Shown: in pieces, positions 12,658 to 25,187 of the stretch
Numbering within the stretch: position 1 is the stretch's first letter
How the letters are laid out: each line of letters begins with the position of its first letter
Source: Agrocybe praecox
Lineage: Eukaryota; Basidiomycota; Agaricomycetes; Agaricales; Agrocybaceae
Length of the DNA stretch: 64,000 nt
Assembly (NCBI GenBank): GCA_964017145.1
Contig: OZ024852.1
Location: 2,853,945-2,917,944 of the forward strand
Direction: 5' to 3'
Made by a program: the position numbers and the translations under genes
The notes under the pieces: model-generated
Database searches by the model: none
Seen by the model: only the letters and a program-made list of their open reading frames with translations
Told to the model about the DNA's origin: nothing

Positions 12658-13422
12658 AGCAACCCAGAATATCGGAACAGACACGAGCATTCAGGGTCCT
12701 TCATGAATGTAAAATTGTCTATATCCATTTCCTTTCGTTGTATCATTATATATCTCTGTACAATCTTTTCTCCACAGCCTCGATTGCATAAGTAGTATCA
12801 TACGCATCATGTTCATTATCGTGCATTAGATGTCCACGTCGGATTCGGGGTAAGGAACAAATACTTGTTTATTTGAAGATTTGACGTTGCAATTGGACGT
12901 TGAATGCTGGCATGTTTTTCCGGTCCAATTTATAGCCCCTCTAGATGTTCTTAATGCAATTGCATTATTTATAACAATAATCCCAGCGCCTTGATTTGAA
13001 CGCATGCGCGCCTGAGGGTCTGAAATGAAAGTCGCCCGCCTTGTCAGGATTTGTTTGAGATTGGTTATTGTTGCTTTGTAAATATTTATGTCTCTTCCAC
13101 TAACTATAAGGTTCCAACTTTCCAAAGTTTAGATTCGCTTTTACCGATAGTTTATAGGCGCTGACCAAGCGCTGATAGATCGATAAACTTACAAGAAGAT
13201 CTAAAGGAGATCCGAATTCCGTGGTTGACGCGACATCAAAAAATGGCTCTCGAAACGCCCACCCCTCTTTCTTTTGATTGTCTTGGAGAAAAACTTCAAG
13301 CCGAGTTCACATACGACGTATGGATGTTTTCTTTCCAGAGCTAAAGTTCTGTAATACTGAAGTTCGGAAATCTAGTTTACCACGACGTATAAGTCAACTT
13401 AAAGGACATTGTTGCCCTAAGT
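12658..13422. other. Intergenic region between paralogues A and B
   Basis: 3' flank of A and promoter of B. No repeat, RNA gene or convincing coding segment seen; the short minus-strand frame at 12826-13125 has no recognisable features. Confidence 0.4.
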
Positions 13423-16400
13423 ATGTCGCGTCGAAGAATCATACGAAGGTCTACTAGAGAAGACGAACCAGTATTACCTGGACCATCATCGGACAACCAG
13501 TACTCCGAAGGCGTTGAAGCTAGACCGGTCACAACAATCCCAGCAAATGGAGGTGGAGACGATGATTCATCTTCGGGAGTTATGACAAACCAGACGAATC
13601 TCGAAAACCGTACAGAGGGTGTCTCTACATTACCTACTGCGGTGTATAATGTTCAACCCATGGACGATGGTGACCCAGGAGGATCTCAAGGAAGAGGCAC
13701 ACCGATACCCATGCGTCAAACGAGTTTCCCTCCAGTTGCCGAATCAATCAATTATGAGCGCAGGCCAGAACCTGCGCCCTGGTTATATCCCGAGCACGTT
13801 CTACATCCGTCTCAACGCAATCAATCCACTTCGAGCGCACCAGCGACTCCATACACATACAATCCACTCTTCGACCAACCGCGAAGTTCGCAAATACCTG
13901 GTCAATATTCCATAAATGCGAATTTCCGGAGTATTAGTGCACCAGCGACCCCGTATAATCATGGTTTGGGCTCTGCGCAGGGCCACCAAGCTTACGCTTC
14001 CCCTTTACCAATGTCGAACTATATTCCATCTCCAGATCCACGTACTTGGGGTACTTTTGGGCAGTATCCAGGACCGTCCTCAAATACTTATCCGCCCTTC
14101 TCATACTCAGCACCGGCACCCCAAAATACACGGCATGATCCTTCTCCAAGTATATACGGCAGAGGTGCCCAAGAAACTCCTGGTGAAAGGGTCGAGTCCC
14201 AGAGGCGACAACAATCGAGTAGGTCACAGGGATATCATGTACCTCATATATCGCAGCGCGCATCTTCTCAAGTAGCTCCCTACGGAATACCATTTCAAAG
14301 ACAGGCTGAAGCTTTTGTGGCCAATGACCCGTGGCGCCCCCAAAGCCAGGGGAAACGTCAAAAAGATGCGGAGACTTTTGATGAGATACCCCTACCGCAA
14401 AGTCATATTGATCCATATCCATCTTACCCAAGTCAGCAAACATACCCGTCTATGCCGATGGGGAACTCTGGGGCAATGGCAGGGCATAATATATCAGTAC
14501 CCCAGCCCAGCGGTATGCCTCCGGTTCCAGTAATCATACAATCTTCCACGAGCAGTTCTTCCTCAAAACCCTCCAGCCATCATAGTGCAGTTACTGAGGA
14601 TGCAGGATCTTCTGGACATATTTCTGCGCGTCCCGCTGAGCATGATTCAATGTACACAGATTCTCCTAGACCTCCTCCATCTCCACTTCGTAACCAAATT
14701 CCTACGACTTCACAATCGAAGATTTCTAGCGCGTCTCTTCCTTCTTCCAGCGTCACCAGCCAGTCGTCTCCTCCACTACAGACTCGTAAGAAAACAGTCC
14801 TGGATGGAGTGATCGGGGTTGTCAAAAGAGTGATCTCGCCGGCTGGTAGATTCGGTCACCGAACTGAGAAGCCTGACTATCCAAAACTTAATCCAGCCTC
14901 CAGACCGACCTCCCATATTCCCTACATCCCTGCAGTCCCGAACAACTTTCAGCAGCCCTACTATTACCAGCAGCCCATAATCATTAACCCAGATTCCGGT
15001 CAGAAATTTGGCCAGCTGGCATTCCAATTCGTCTTCGCCACTTTACCAAGGCAAATATATCTGAACATACTCCTCAGGTTACCTTCTCTGTACTTTTCTC
15101 GAGTTGCTCGTATATTCGAGGAAGCAAATTTAAGTTTATCTCACCTGAAGGAAATGGCTTTGGAGACCACCTCTCAGGCCAGAGGTGGATTGGATCTTCG
15201 TGTATTCGAGTTCGACAACGTGCCCCAGTACGATCGGCTGAAGTCTACATGGGAATCTTTCATAGATTCTGTCATGCGCGAATGGAAGACGTTCAATATC
15301 ATCTCAGTTTTGTTGCTGTCGTAGGTCTTCATTTATATGAGATATACTTTGTTTTGCGTCCTAATCTCTGAATTCCAAACAGGGCCATCCTTACCATCCT
15401 TCAGATCGACAGTGCTGCTGCTGACCCTGTCACCAGGTATTCTGCATTGTTTTCTTTGATCTGTGCTCTCGTCAGCCTATTATTTGGTTGCGTATATATT
15501 ATACGGTTTGGTAGTATGCGCAAGACCTACAAGGCTGCTGAGTGGGCTTTCGTACGTTTTTTTCTTCTTGCCGTCATTAGTGAGACCAATCCAAGAACGA
15601 TCCTTCTAGGAAGCCCAGAAAACGAAAACAGTGATATGGTGGAATGTGTGGGTAATGTTAGCAATGCCAGCTATTTGGCTTACCTGGTATGCACTCTTGA
15701 TACTACTAAAAGATATCTAATATACTAAACATCGCCCTGTCAGGTCGATTATCTTGTATATTGCGTGCATCATGTCCTATATATGGCGCACCAGCCCCCA
15801 AAATAGCAAACCACCCACCCCGTTATCAGAAGAGGCATTGCTCATAATTCGTGTTGTTATTTCCTCGATTCTAGGTCTGGGCTTGCTATACGGTGTCTTG
15901 GTTTTGATTACTTTCCGACGCTATGGCGAAGCTATGGATCGGGCATGGAAACGTAGAGTCGATGGTTGGGTACGACCTCAGAAATTGGCGGGACCATATG
16001 CTCCTGATCCAATTTACAACTCAAGACAACCATATATACCTTCGTATTATCCAATGTATCCTTCCTCTCCTCCACCCCGAGACTATTCGTATGTCCCACA
16101 CTATGGCACTGAATACTACCAACATCCCTCACGCGACGTAGAGTCTAATTACCCGGCATACCCCGATTTTGGACCAACATATGCGACTGCTGACTATGTC
16201 CCTCCTCCAGAGCCTTATGATTCGCCAGTACACAAATCTCCTGAAAGTATAAAGAGCACGGAACTGGAAGGGCATAGCACCGGAGGGACAGGGTCACGAC
16301 AAAATAGCGCTGACACGTATTCCGCTCCGGAGGTTGTTGCAGAATGGACGAGTCAGTCATCATTGGCCTCGTTATCTTCGTTCACTGGCCCTCCTCAGGC

Positions 16401-16803
16401 ACTACAGAAGGAAACATCCGTGAGGCAGACACAGATACCAAGAAGAACCACATTGGCCGTGCCTCCTCCTCCCCATCTTCCACCTATACCTGGAACTCCG
16501 AAATCTGTATCAGCCACCAGTAATGCTAGTAAGATCTCTTCTCCGGGGCATTCTTTTGGTGGATATCGTGAATCTCAAGCACAAGCCGACGAATTTCTAA
16601 GCCAAGAAACATCGTCAATGACCTATGTTCCACTTAACTCACCCTTTTCCGTATCACATCCCGAGAGCAGACCACCCTCAATTCTTGAGGATCAAACTCC
16701 CGCTCATACACCCACACTTCCTCAAGATGCAAACCGAGATATCGAGATAGACGATGCGTCACAAAAAAATTTACCCTCAAGCTCAGCACAAGATTCTTCA
16801 TAG
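13423..16803 (+). CDS. Membrane protein, tandem paralogue B (family with WNxWxML core)
   Basis: Exons 13423-15320, 15383-15551, 15610-15686 and 15744-16803 give 1067 residues. Exons 2 and 3 are the same length (169 and 77 bp) as in paralogue A and the intron phases are the same 2/0/2. The disordered N-terminus is longer (about 520 residues) but keeps AFVANDPWRP near residue 295 and KRQKDAETFDEIPLP. The membrane half is closely similar to A: STWESFIDSVMREWKTF before the first helix, SALFSLICALVSLLFGC, IWWNVWVMLAMPAIWLTW, VVISSILGLGLLYGVLVL. The C-terminal tail is Pro/Ser-rich and diverged. A and B are a local tandem duplication with relaxed constraint on the tails. Function unknown. Confidence 0.85.
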
Positions 16804-17041
16804 TAAACGTACATATGTCACCGGATTTCAGCCATTTTCGCGTCTTGGTTGTGCTTTTATTTATGAGTTAAATTTATGACTTACTTCTGCAAATAGTTTC
16901 TCTGTATTCTTTACATGCTTACGCTAACTCACGAATATAACAGGTATTCATGATTTCACAATTACAAATATCGATAAGTCGTGAAGCTTTAAAGGCTAGT
17001 GTGGAGTGTCATTAAATAATAGACGTAAGATACAACTACAA

Positions 17042-19254
17042 CTACAAGGTATATTTAAAATCTGGATGACGATCACCCAACTCCACCCAAGTATCCATGT
17101 TCTCCTTTTCGTTATCTTTCTCATCCCCACCGTACTTCTCTAGCACCTTTTCACGATATGCAGGATTAGTTCTCTGCTTATTTTTCCATGACAGATAAGC
17201 CATGTTGAGTAGGCAGCCAACGACTACACATATGGCACTGGATAGATGATAATGTCAGGATAAGTGGACTTCATTGAAGAGGAAGACGACTGGTCACTTA
17301 CAAGGTAAGGTTCATGATTGTAGTCTTTCTGAACTTGGGGCCTTCCTTCGTTGGATATCTCCACGTGCTGAGAATTCCTCCCTATATGATTATCATTTCA
17401 AGTAGGCAGGCGGATCAGTTAGAAAAAGATCGACGATCAAAAGACGGCGAATCATAAACATACACAATTGGTGGCAACGAATCCAAGGGCTATACTGGTT
17501 GCACGACGGAAATGTGGCTCAGAATTATTAGACATCCATGCTGTAATAAGCGGTACAGGTGCATAGACCCCGGGGACCATTAGATATAGTGCACCGTAGG
17601 CAACAAACTTGTCCTTAGCCACTATTGAGAGACGGGCGAAAGGTAAGCCATGCAATCAACGAACGTTCGGATGCGAATGCAGATTATTTACCTAAATATA
17701 ACGCAAATCCGGCAACGGCAAGAAGTTCAAGGAGGGCAGCTGGGAGTGCTCTGACTTGGTACTTGTCCGAACAAAACGCAGCAAAAAGGGACACTGAAAG
17801 CACATTGGTTTGAACATACAGAACAACGTGATCGATAGTGGCCATTTCTCACCGAAGAAACCAACGGCGAAAGGACCAACACTTAGAAGCTGACTTTTGT
17901 TGGCACTGAACCCAAGTTGGTTGATAATCGATGGCGAAAATAACGCAAGACCATATAGCGTTGTGCCGGACATGAAGAATATGGCAAACACAGCGAGGAC
18001 ATGGGGAGAAGTGAATGATCGCGCGACTTCTTTCAAGCTGAATTTCTCTTCAGGGTGAACGTATGGTCGATCTCGCGCCAGACGCTCCATGATAAAGCTA
18101 TACAGCGTGATGAGAAATTCGCAAATGAGGTTCAGAGGGGAATCTTTACTCTTTTTCCTCTTCAGTAAGGTATTTTGAATCTCTTGGACTGGAAGGGATA
18201 ACAAAAAATCCGATAACGCCAATTATGACGGAGAATAGACCTTCCTGTTGCATAGTTTAGTAGTCGGGAAGCATCGGAGCCGCAGAGGAAATACCAGAAT
18301 GAAAATCCAAGCCCAGCCAGGCTTGCCACCTTTCCCATTCAACTTCTGAATTGCGGCTGCAAGGAGACCAGAGAACGCTCCAGAAAGCTAGAGTAAATAT
18401 TCGGTCAAACGGAAGAACGTAAGGTTCCGGGGCTTCTAGACTCTGAACAACGTACCGAAGCTGCGGAGAAAAATAAAGCGATTCTGGAAGAAGCGGGAAA
18501 ATAGGTTAGTGAGTCGGAGTTGATGTAAAGAGTGCTCAACAACATCGATAAAAATGACTAACCTCAGGGATAGCTCCTTCCTGGTGTACATACTGGAAAG
18601 ATACAAGGCAATGCCAGGGAACATCGGTCCTTCGACAAGACCGAGGAGAGTCCGCACTGCAACAAGCCCAGCAAACGATGAAACGAGACCTAGTGGAGCG
18701 ATGTCAGATTGGAAACAGGGATGGTAATGAAATTTACCTTGTAAGGTGACCATTACGCCCCACGTCGTAAGCAAAGTTGGCATAAGCAGCTTTGGGCCAA
18801 TCCTGCGTAGGAGCAGGTTCGATGGCAATTCCGCAAGAATGTAAGGCCTAAATGAAAGTTACATGAAGTCATTTTGAGTATCGTTGAGGGCAGGGGGTGG
18901 ACAAACACGTAGAGAACTGTCACGCAAATCTGGTACTGGTGGTCCGTCAGGTGCAAGTCTTTTTGCAAGCCAGCCAAGCGAGCATTTCCTGGATGGCTAT
19001 GGGTAAATGTCTTGCATCCGTAATGCGTGAGATATACGAACCGATATTAGCACGATCCTGTAGCGTGGTCAATAAAATACGACATTGGAGGACATAATTA
19101 TTGGACACACCAAAAAAGAAAGCAGGTAAAACATAGTTAGAATCGGAAGAATCGTCAAGTCAAGCTTGCGAACGGCCTTCCTTTCCAGCTCGCTCCTGTA
19201 ATCAGCACTGTCCTTGAGAGCCTTGGGGGCTGTATCTCCTGACGTGTCAGACAT
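17042..19254 (-). CDS. MFS transporter, Dal5/TNA1-like (anion:cation symporter family)
   Basis: Major-facilitator permease on the minus strand in about ten short exons; stop at 17044-17042, start ATG at 19254-19252 (MSDTSGDTAPKAL), with another in-frame ATG at 19269. Exon 1 encodes RKLDLTILPILTMFYLLSFL; a tiny exon then supplies DRANIG, completing the loop signature L-x-x-L-D-R-x-N-I-G of allantoate/nicotinate-type permeases. Later exons give GLQKDLHLTDHQYQ, ELPSNLLLRRIGPKLLMP, LLGLVEGPMFPGIALYLSS and, near the end, ITAWMSNNSEPHFRRATSIA, all typical of this family. The hydrophilic tail ends DTWVELGDRHPDFKYTL. It probably imports a small organic anion such as nicotinate, allantoate or a related compound; the substrate cannot be decided. 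Outer ends are firm; inner borders were not all resolved. Confidence 0.88.
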
Positions 19255-19976
19255 CTTGGAAGTCAACACGAGCGAAAGTGAGAGGGAAAGGAGGATAAAC
19301 GAGACTCCGAGCCGAAATCAGGATTTATATCGTTGTGATCCAAGCGAGGCGTGGTGGAATTGTGCTCAGTTTGCATTTAGTCCACAGCCAATTCCTAAAG
19401 GGCGAAGTTAAAAATAGAACTCGCAAATGCTCCAATTCTGAATTCTCTTGTGGAATCTATGATCTGCTAGCACGTATATGGTCGTGCCTCGATACATCGA
19501 GACGCATCAAGTCTCAAGAAGAGTTCAATGGTCGCGATGCAACAGGAACTTGGAAGGCCAATGAGGCGCACAAGTGGGCCGAAACCCTCCCAAAGTCCAC
19601 TCAGTGAACTGTCTTGTACATCTGAATAAAGACTTGTTGAGTTCCTTGAAGTAACGTATTGATATATTACTTTTTCCAGGGTATCACATGCCCCACGGGG
19701 TGAATAGAAAGATCCGTGAAAACAGGCGAGGTGATATACCTTCATGCAGCTTCATGCCCTTTCATGCCCTTTCATGCCAGAAACACATAAGTAATTCGGC
19801 TTTGGGTCGGCCGAGCCTTTTTGAGAGGGGCCGGAATGGTTATGTAATCCCAGTGTTCTATTTTCGGATGGACAAGTTTGGACCTTGGCATGTTGGCCTT
19901 CTGTTTCTTGCCATCATTTGTTTGCAATTGTACCTGATCTCTGTCCTGTGTTTTAGGGTCTTTTTCAGAGGACAAT
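19255..19976. promoter_or_regulatory. Shared divergent promoter region of the MFS and thymidylate kinase genes
   Basis: 722 bp between two outward-pointing start codons. A short tandem array with core TTCATGCCC occurs at about 19749-19778. No MluI cell-cycle box (ACGCGT), which controls this kinase gene in yeast, is visible. Regulatory role is inferred from position only. Confidence 0.35.
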
Positions 19977-20761
19977 ATGGCTTCATCCGGAGATCGTAGA
20001 GCACCATTCATAGTGATTGAAGGTCTTGACCGGTCAGGGAAAACGACACAGACCTCCCGACTTTATGCCCGTTTGAAGGAGTCCGGAACCGAGGCCAGTT
20101 TAATCAAGTTTCCTGGTATGCCGCCTTTGATTATTCCGAAAAAACCACCTGGCGAGCAGGCTGATTATGTAGACAGGACGACCGCAATTGGTCAGATGAT
20201 TGACTCGTATTTGCGGTCTGCTTCAGAACTAGATGATCGCGCCGTCCATTTGCTCTTCTCTGCAAATCGCTGGGAACTCGCGTGTGTATTCGTGGTACTA
20301 CAATCTCCCGATTTGTATTGTTGAAACAACACAATGCATGCAGGTCCATCATTGAAAAAGCGCTGATCGCTGGAACTCCAATTATATGTGATCGATACGC
20401 GTTCTCGGGAATCGCGTTCTCAGCTTCCAAGGTGAACTCCGAGGGAGAACCATTATTACCCTTCGAATGGTGTCGGAGTCCAGATATCGGCCTTCCTGCG
20501 CCAGACATCGTTTTGTTCTTTGATATAACACCGGAAAAGGCGAAGGAACGTGGTGGATATGGAGAAGAGAGGTATGAAAAGGAAGAAATGCAGTTACGCG
20601 TGCGTAATTCTTTCCATCGCATTGGTCGCGAGATGGGCACGACCTGGGTCACTGTCGATGCTGGACGTGAAAGGCATCAAGTTGAGCAAGATGTCTGGAC
20701 ACTCGTTGATCCTCTTGTCAGGGAAGGGGTGGAAGGTCCAGTCAAGGGGCTTTGGACATAA
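19977..20761 (+). CDS. CDC8: Thymidylate kinase (dTMP kinase)
   Basis: Exons 19977-20115, 20173-20281 and 20344-20761 join to 221 residues, the usual size. It phosphorylates dTMP to dTDP with ATP, an essential step of dTTP synthesis. Visible motifs: P-loop IEGLDRSGKTTQ near residues 14-25, KFPDRTTAIGQMID created by the first splice (the DR(T/E) nucleotide-binding motif), FSANRWE, the base-binding segment ICDRYAFSGIAFSASK, and the lid ERGGYGEERYEK with arginine residues. All exon joins keep these motifs intact. It is divergent from the MFS gene. CDC8 is the yeast symbol for this family. Confidence 0.95.
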
Positions 20762-22564
20762 TAGAATGTATCTATTACGCGTGCCTGAGGTTCTAGCACA
20801 CGGAATAAAGTCCACATCAATAGGATATCGGCCTTTTTGCGATTTCATGCGAGTGCTATTGACTATAACGCGATTTTGTGACGGCGTGCGCGAGCGAGGA
20901 TTCAATTGTTGACGGTATTTGGATCTGGGGATGATCCTCTACGGGCCTGGTATTTATATGACTCCGATTAGAGTATCATCAGCATAGTCCAAGTGCGAAT
21001 GCTAGGCAACAAAGGGCAACGTGTGCCCTGTACAACCTCCTCTCGCGAGTCACGGGGACGCAAAAAGTTATAACTATTTAGAGTTTTCGTTTGTTGGGTT
21101 CTCTTTCTTCTTTCCTTGGTTATTTCGTTGGCTCGGGATGGGTTCTCCTCTTTTCTTTCTGGGCGTTCTCGCTGGTGGCCATGCGCATATATTTGGATGT
21201 AAAGGGCTGGTAATCATCCAAAGTCGTTGAGCTATCACACGTATGGCGAATATATTTTCCATTGGCCTTCGAGCAGATCTATACGACATTATCGTAATAA
21301 TTCATCAAACCAAGCCATGCAAAAGACAAAACATAAATTTCTGCCGCCAGCAAACAAGGTGTGAGCATAGAGGCATTCATGATTGATTTGTGCGCAGAGA
21401 GTCCGTATTACAAGTGTTCCTGTATAAAAAGTTAGTACATACTTCAGATTACAGAGAAAAGTGAATGAGGCATGATTGACCTTTGATGCACAATCGCAGA
21501 GAGGTTAGGTTTTTATGAAAGATTTGCCGTGGAAAGAGGAATGGAGGGTCGTGTCCATGCATCTCGAAGCTTTGACGGTGTATTACGGGGTCTTAGCATG
21601 GGATCTCGGAGTACATATTGCATCCGTAAAGTTGAAATTCTTTCGTTCGGAATGTTTTTTCTTGTCAGGGTCTTCAAGCGATAAGAACTTTATAACATAT
21701 TATCGAGGAAGTTGGCTTGATGGTGAACACGTATCTGCATATATGTGGCTGGTATGCATCTGAAACACCTGTGGTCCCAATCAAGTCCAGTTGGCCATTA
21801 TGCTCCACACTCCTGCTCGTAAGTGGCGGTGCACAAGAACGAACGGTGATTCAACGCCCTCATAATCTCCAGCCATTTGATTTCGTTAAAGAAGAGTTGG
21901 TCCATGGCAGCGTCGTAAAATATGAGGGCATTGATGAGGGCATTGACAGGAAAGAATTGTAAAACGAGCAGGACGAGTGCGAGGGGGGATCGTAGTAGCG
22001 AGGACAATTTCGCCCTTGACGTTTTGTCTGTTGGACGGTTTTTGCAGATAATGAATGAGAAGTGCCAATGTTGCGCACGCACGTAGTTCGTATCCCGCTT
22101 CGTATCCATTCGAAACATCTTTCTAGACCCGGAACCGTAAACTTGCGTGCCAATGAGTAGCAGGAAAAATGAAGTAAAAGGTCCAGCAAGGCATTTCTCT
22201 TCGTTGAGTCCCAGTAATGAGTGTCAATGTCCGCCACAATAGTTTGAAGAATTAGGTGAACTTGGCTGAAAAATGGCACATAATCGAGGGAGTAGTGTGA
22301 AAGATTTTGTCAACTTCTTGCTTTCATCTGGATGTGCCGATTGAATATTACAGGATTTCATTGGTTTGTTTATTTATTCTGTGTTTCCGCCGAGGAGAAC
22401 ATGGCAGCCCAAAACCTGAGCGCTGAGCCCTCTCCGAGCTAGATAGTGGAAGAGGTATGAAAGTTGGTAGGTGACATCATGTCACGCGAAACAATTGTGC
22501 CTTGTAATTCTTGTGATGAAGTCACAGTCACGTCACTTACTTCTCCTCACCACCAGCAAGTTTA
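20762..22564. other. Intergenic stretch with one doubtful minus-strand coding relic
   Basis: 1.8 kb between thymidylate kinase and Ubc6. On the minus strand, 21798-22279 shows overlapping open frames with phrases such as FFSQVHLILQTIVADIDTHY and, in another frame, SPLALVLLVLQFFPVNAL. These could be exons of a small membrane protein or a decayed one; I could not join them into a single frame. The rest shows nothing recognisable. Confidence 0.3.
22470..22550 (+). promoter_or_regulatory. Palindromic CRE-like sites upstream of Ubc6
   Basis: GTGACATCATGTCAC has 7-bp arms around one base at about 22470-22484, and CAGTCACGTCACTT follows about 55 bp later. Both resemble bZIP (ATF/CREB-type) sites. 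They lie 20-95 bp upstream of the Ubc6 start codon, so a role in its expression is plausible but inferred. Confidence 0.3.
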
Positions 22565-23892
22565 ATGGCAAGCAAGGCCGCTCAGAAACGTGTAAGTGTT
22601 AGGAGCATCTCTCGCTTTTGTATGCGGAGGAGACAAGGCTTCTTGTGGACATTTGTCTAATGAAAGTTCTCACTTTTTCGTTATGGCTGTTATCTAGCTC
22701 TCTAAGGAATATGTTGCGATGCAGAAGGAACCCCCGCCGTTCGTTTGGGCAGCACCCGAAGAGAAGAACATCTTGACATGTAAGTTTCGATGAACATTAT
22801 AGAAGTATCAAAACACTTATATTCTATGCAGGGAACTTCCTTATCGTACGCAAACGCTGCAGTGGGTGGCTTGGCTGATTCATTAACGTTCTATTTGTTT
22901 AGCGCGGACCCCCTGATTCACCATATATCGGAGGAGAGTACCACGGTGTGCTTCTGTTTCCTTCAGAGTATCCTTTCAAGCCTCCTGGTATCAAGGTACG
23001 TTGTCTGAACCCATCTAATATGTTACTGCTGGTAACCAACATCGTTTGTAATCCAGATGTTCACACCGTCTGGCCGCTTCCAGCCAGATAGAAAGATCTG
23101 CTTCTCTATGTCAGACTTCCATCCGGGATCTGTGAGTCCTTCACCCGGTTTTTTGACGCTCACTTCGCTTGACGCTGTTTCTTTGCTCCCAGTGGAATCC
23201 TGCATGGAGCGTAGCCACCATGTGAGTCACATAACCCATTTTTCGATGGCTTTCAATGATTGATGTCCATTCTCGCAGTCTTACTGGCCTCCTTTCCTTC
23301 ATGCTGTCCGACGAAATGACTACTGGTTCTGTAAATTCGTCAGACGCTCACAAACGTGCTTTCGCAGTCCGTAGTCACAGTTGGAACATCACCCAACCGC
23401 GGTTTAAAGAAGCGTTCCCTGAAGTGAGTCTTTCCGGTGTTGGAGGCATTATCCTTCAGTTAACATATTTTACATAGCACTGCTCTCCAGTCATGAGGGA
23501 TTTACCAAATATGGGAGAGAAGGAACGGGGCAAACCTGACAGTTTATCAGTAAATGTTGCACGTCCACACGAAAATGCTGCGCCACTCTCATCGTCTTCA
23601 TCGCCCGCGGCTACCGGTGTCGCAGCGCACACAACAAAAGGTATGGTTTATGTGGTACATTCTATATATTTTGCTTACATTCAATCTATTATATAAAGCC
23701 GGCAAAGAATTACAGGACTCAAGGGTCCCGCTGGGTGCTATTGGACGACATGAAGACTCGAATCGAGCAGGGGCAGGGGCCGTTGCTCCTGGGTGGCTAG
23801 CCGCATGGAGATCCTTCGTATCTGAAAAATGGCGATTGTGTGCAGTCATTGCCCTGGCCGTCGTCGTGTCTCGATTTTCCACAAGAAATTGA
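22565..23892 (+). CDS. UBC6: Ubiquitin-conjugating enzyme E2, Ubc6 type (ER tail-anchored, ERAD)
   Basis: Nine exons: 22565-22591, 22698-22779, 22832-22845 (14 bp), 22903-22995, 23057-23131, 23193-23221, 23279-23423, 23478-23640, 23699-23892; 273 residues. The UBC fold reads LSKEYVAMQKEPPPFVWAAP, NFLIRGPPDSPYIGGEYHG, FPSEYPFKPPGIKMFTPSGRF, then the active-site Cys in RKICFSMSDFHPGSWNPAWS, which is the class-specific Ubc6/UBE2J pattern. After a Ser/Ala-rich linker a hydrophobic C-terminal helix (LCAVIALAVVV) ends six residues from the terminus, a tail anchor for the ER membrane. The enzyme takes ubiquitin from E1 and passes it to ER substrates with ERAD ligases such as Doa10. The 14-bp exon keeps the frame and is needed for NFLI. 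Confidence 0.93.
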
Positions 23893-25187
23893 CACTGCGA
23901 CCAGTCCGTATGCTCATCTTTCTACGCGTTATGATTTTTCATGATTCATAATGAATTGTACTCTATCCGCGATCTGGAATGGATTGCAAAAAATTGAGAT
24001 GATCTGACTGCGGACACCCATCACCCTTTTTCTCAACTGAATGCCCACGATCCTTTCGTAAACCCCGACGACACACTCTCGCTTAGCCGAATCATGATTC
24101 CTTCAAATTTATATGATTGATGGTCTTATTCTGCCTCTCGCCCCCGCCTTTCTCCTAATCAAGCACATCTTTTCCACGGACGACTCAAATTTACAGCAAC
24201 CCATAAGCATTTACATTCTTGGAAGCTTGCAGCACCGCCTTTTCCAAAACCTGTGACGTTCAACACCATTGATACGGGCTGGTTCAGTCACTCTACTTGC
24301 AGTACACATAACCGCTATACATCCGTAAAAGCGGCTGCCGATCGATCCGACATTCTTGCGACAGAATTGATACATAGGGAATGACCTCGGTTTTCTGAGA
24401 GGGTATTGCTATTATATTTGGAAGCTCAATTCCTCGGGAACGGTATGTGTTTGCTCTGCCGTCCAATGACTCGTCCTATGGAACATTGCCTGAACGTTCC
24501 CTTTTTATTCAACTTCCGCCTTTCCTTTCATCTTAATTTTCTACATTCTAGTCCATAACGTCAGCTTCTGGGATCATCATATATATATTATTATCTCCTT
24601 ACTCCAAATTGTGCCATTTTCTTTTTACTTTTCCTCAAATTTTTGTATGTTTTGGTCATGATTCCTTTTGAAGGTGGAACAACAAACTTCTTTGTTTCCT
24701 GCCAACTGCCCTAATCTGCCAGTCTTGTCTTCCAGGCCCTGCTTTTTTTTTTCACCCTGTGGGATTGCGGGCGTTCGGACATGCACACACCTGCGGTTTA
24801 GCTTCGATTACTGGCTAGCAATCTCTTTATTGTTTTATAGACTAGCCCTCGTACAAAGGAATCTTGTGTGATAATATAGAGATTTTCTAGTCTCATTCCG
24901 TTGTAAATGTAATTTTTTGAACCGTCAATGGTTATCTTTATTTTCTAACATCGATATGGTAAGCAAAGATCAAGTGTCGATGTTAATTTGTGTCAGTGGA
25001 TTAGTGGGCAGGCATTCAGTAGTAGAGGTAAAGAGACAGGAAGTGACTCGAGATAACCGAAAAGCATGAGTCAACTATCGCAGCACAATTAGGTATATTC
25101 TCCGAAAATGCGTGGTCAGTAGAACATGGTACAAAAACATAATTGGGGGTTGATTCTTCCCACTTGAGCGGTGATGCATTGATGCCT
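23893..25187. other. Intergenic region between convergent Ubc6 and Cwc27 genes
   Basis: 1.3 kb, pyrimidine-rich with long T and CT runs. No supportable gene, RNA or repeat. It holds the 3' ends of two convergent genes. Confidence 0.4.

Noticed and set aside
21798..22279. Membrane-protein gene on the minus strand, possibly a fifth member of the WNxWxML family
   Set aside because: No WNxWxML block and no splice model with the 2/0/2 phases; the hydrophobic phrases fall in different frames.
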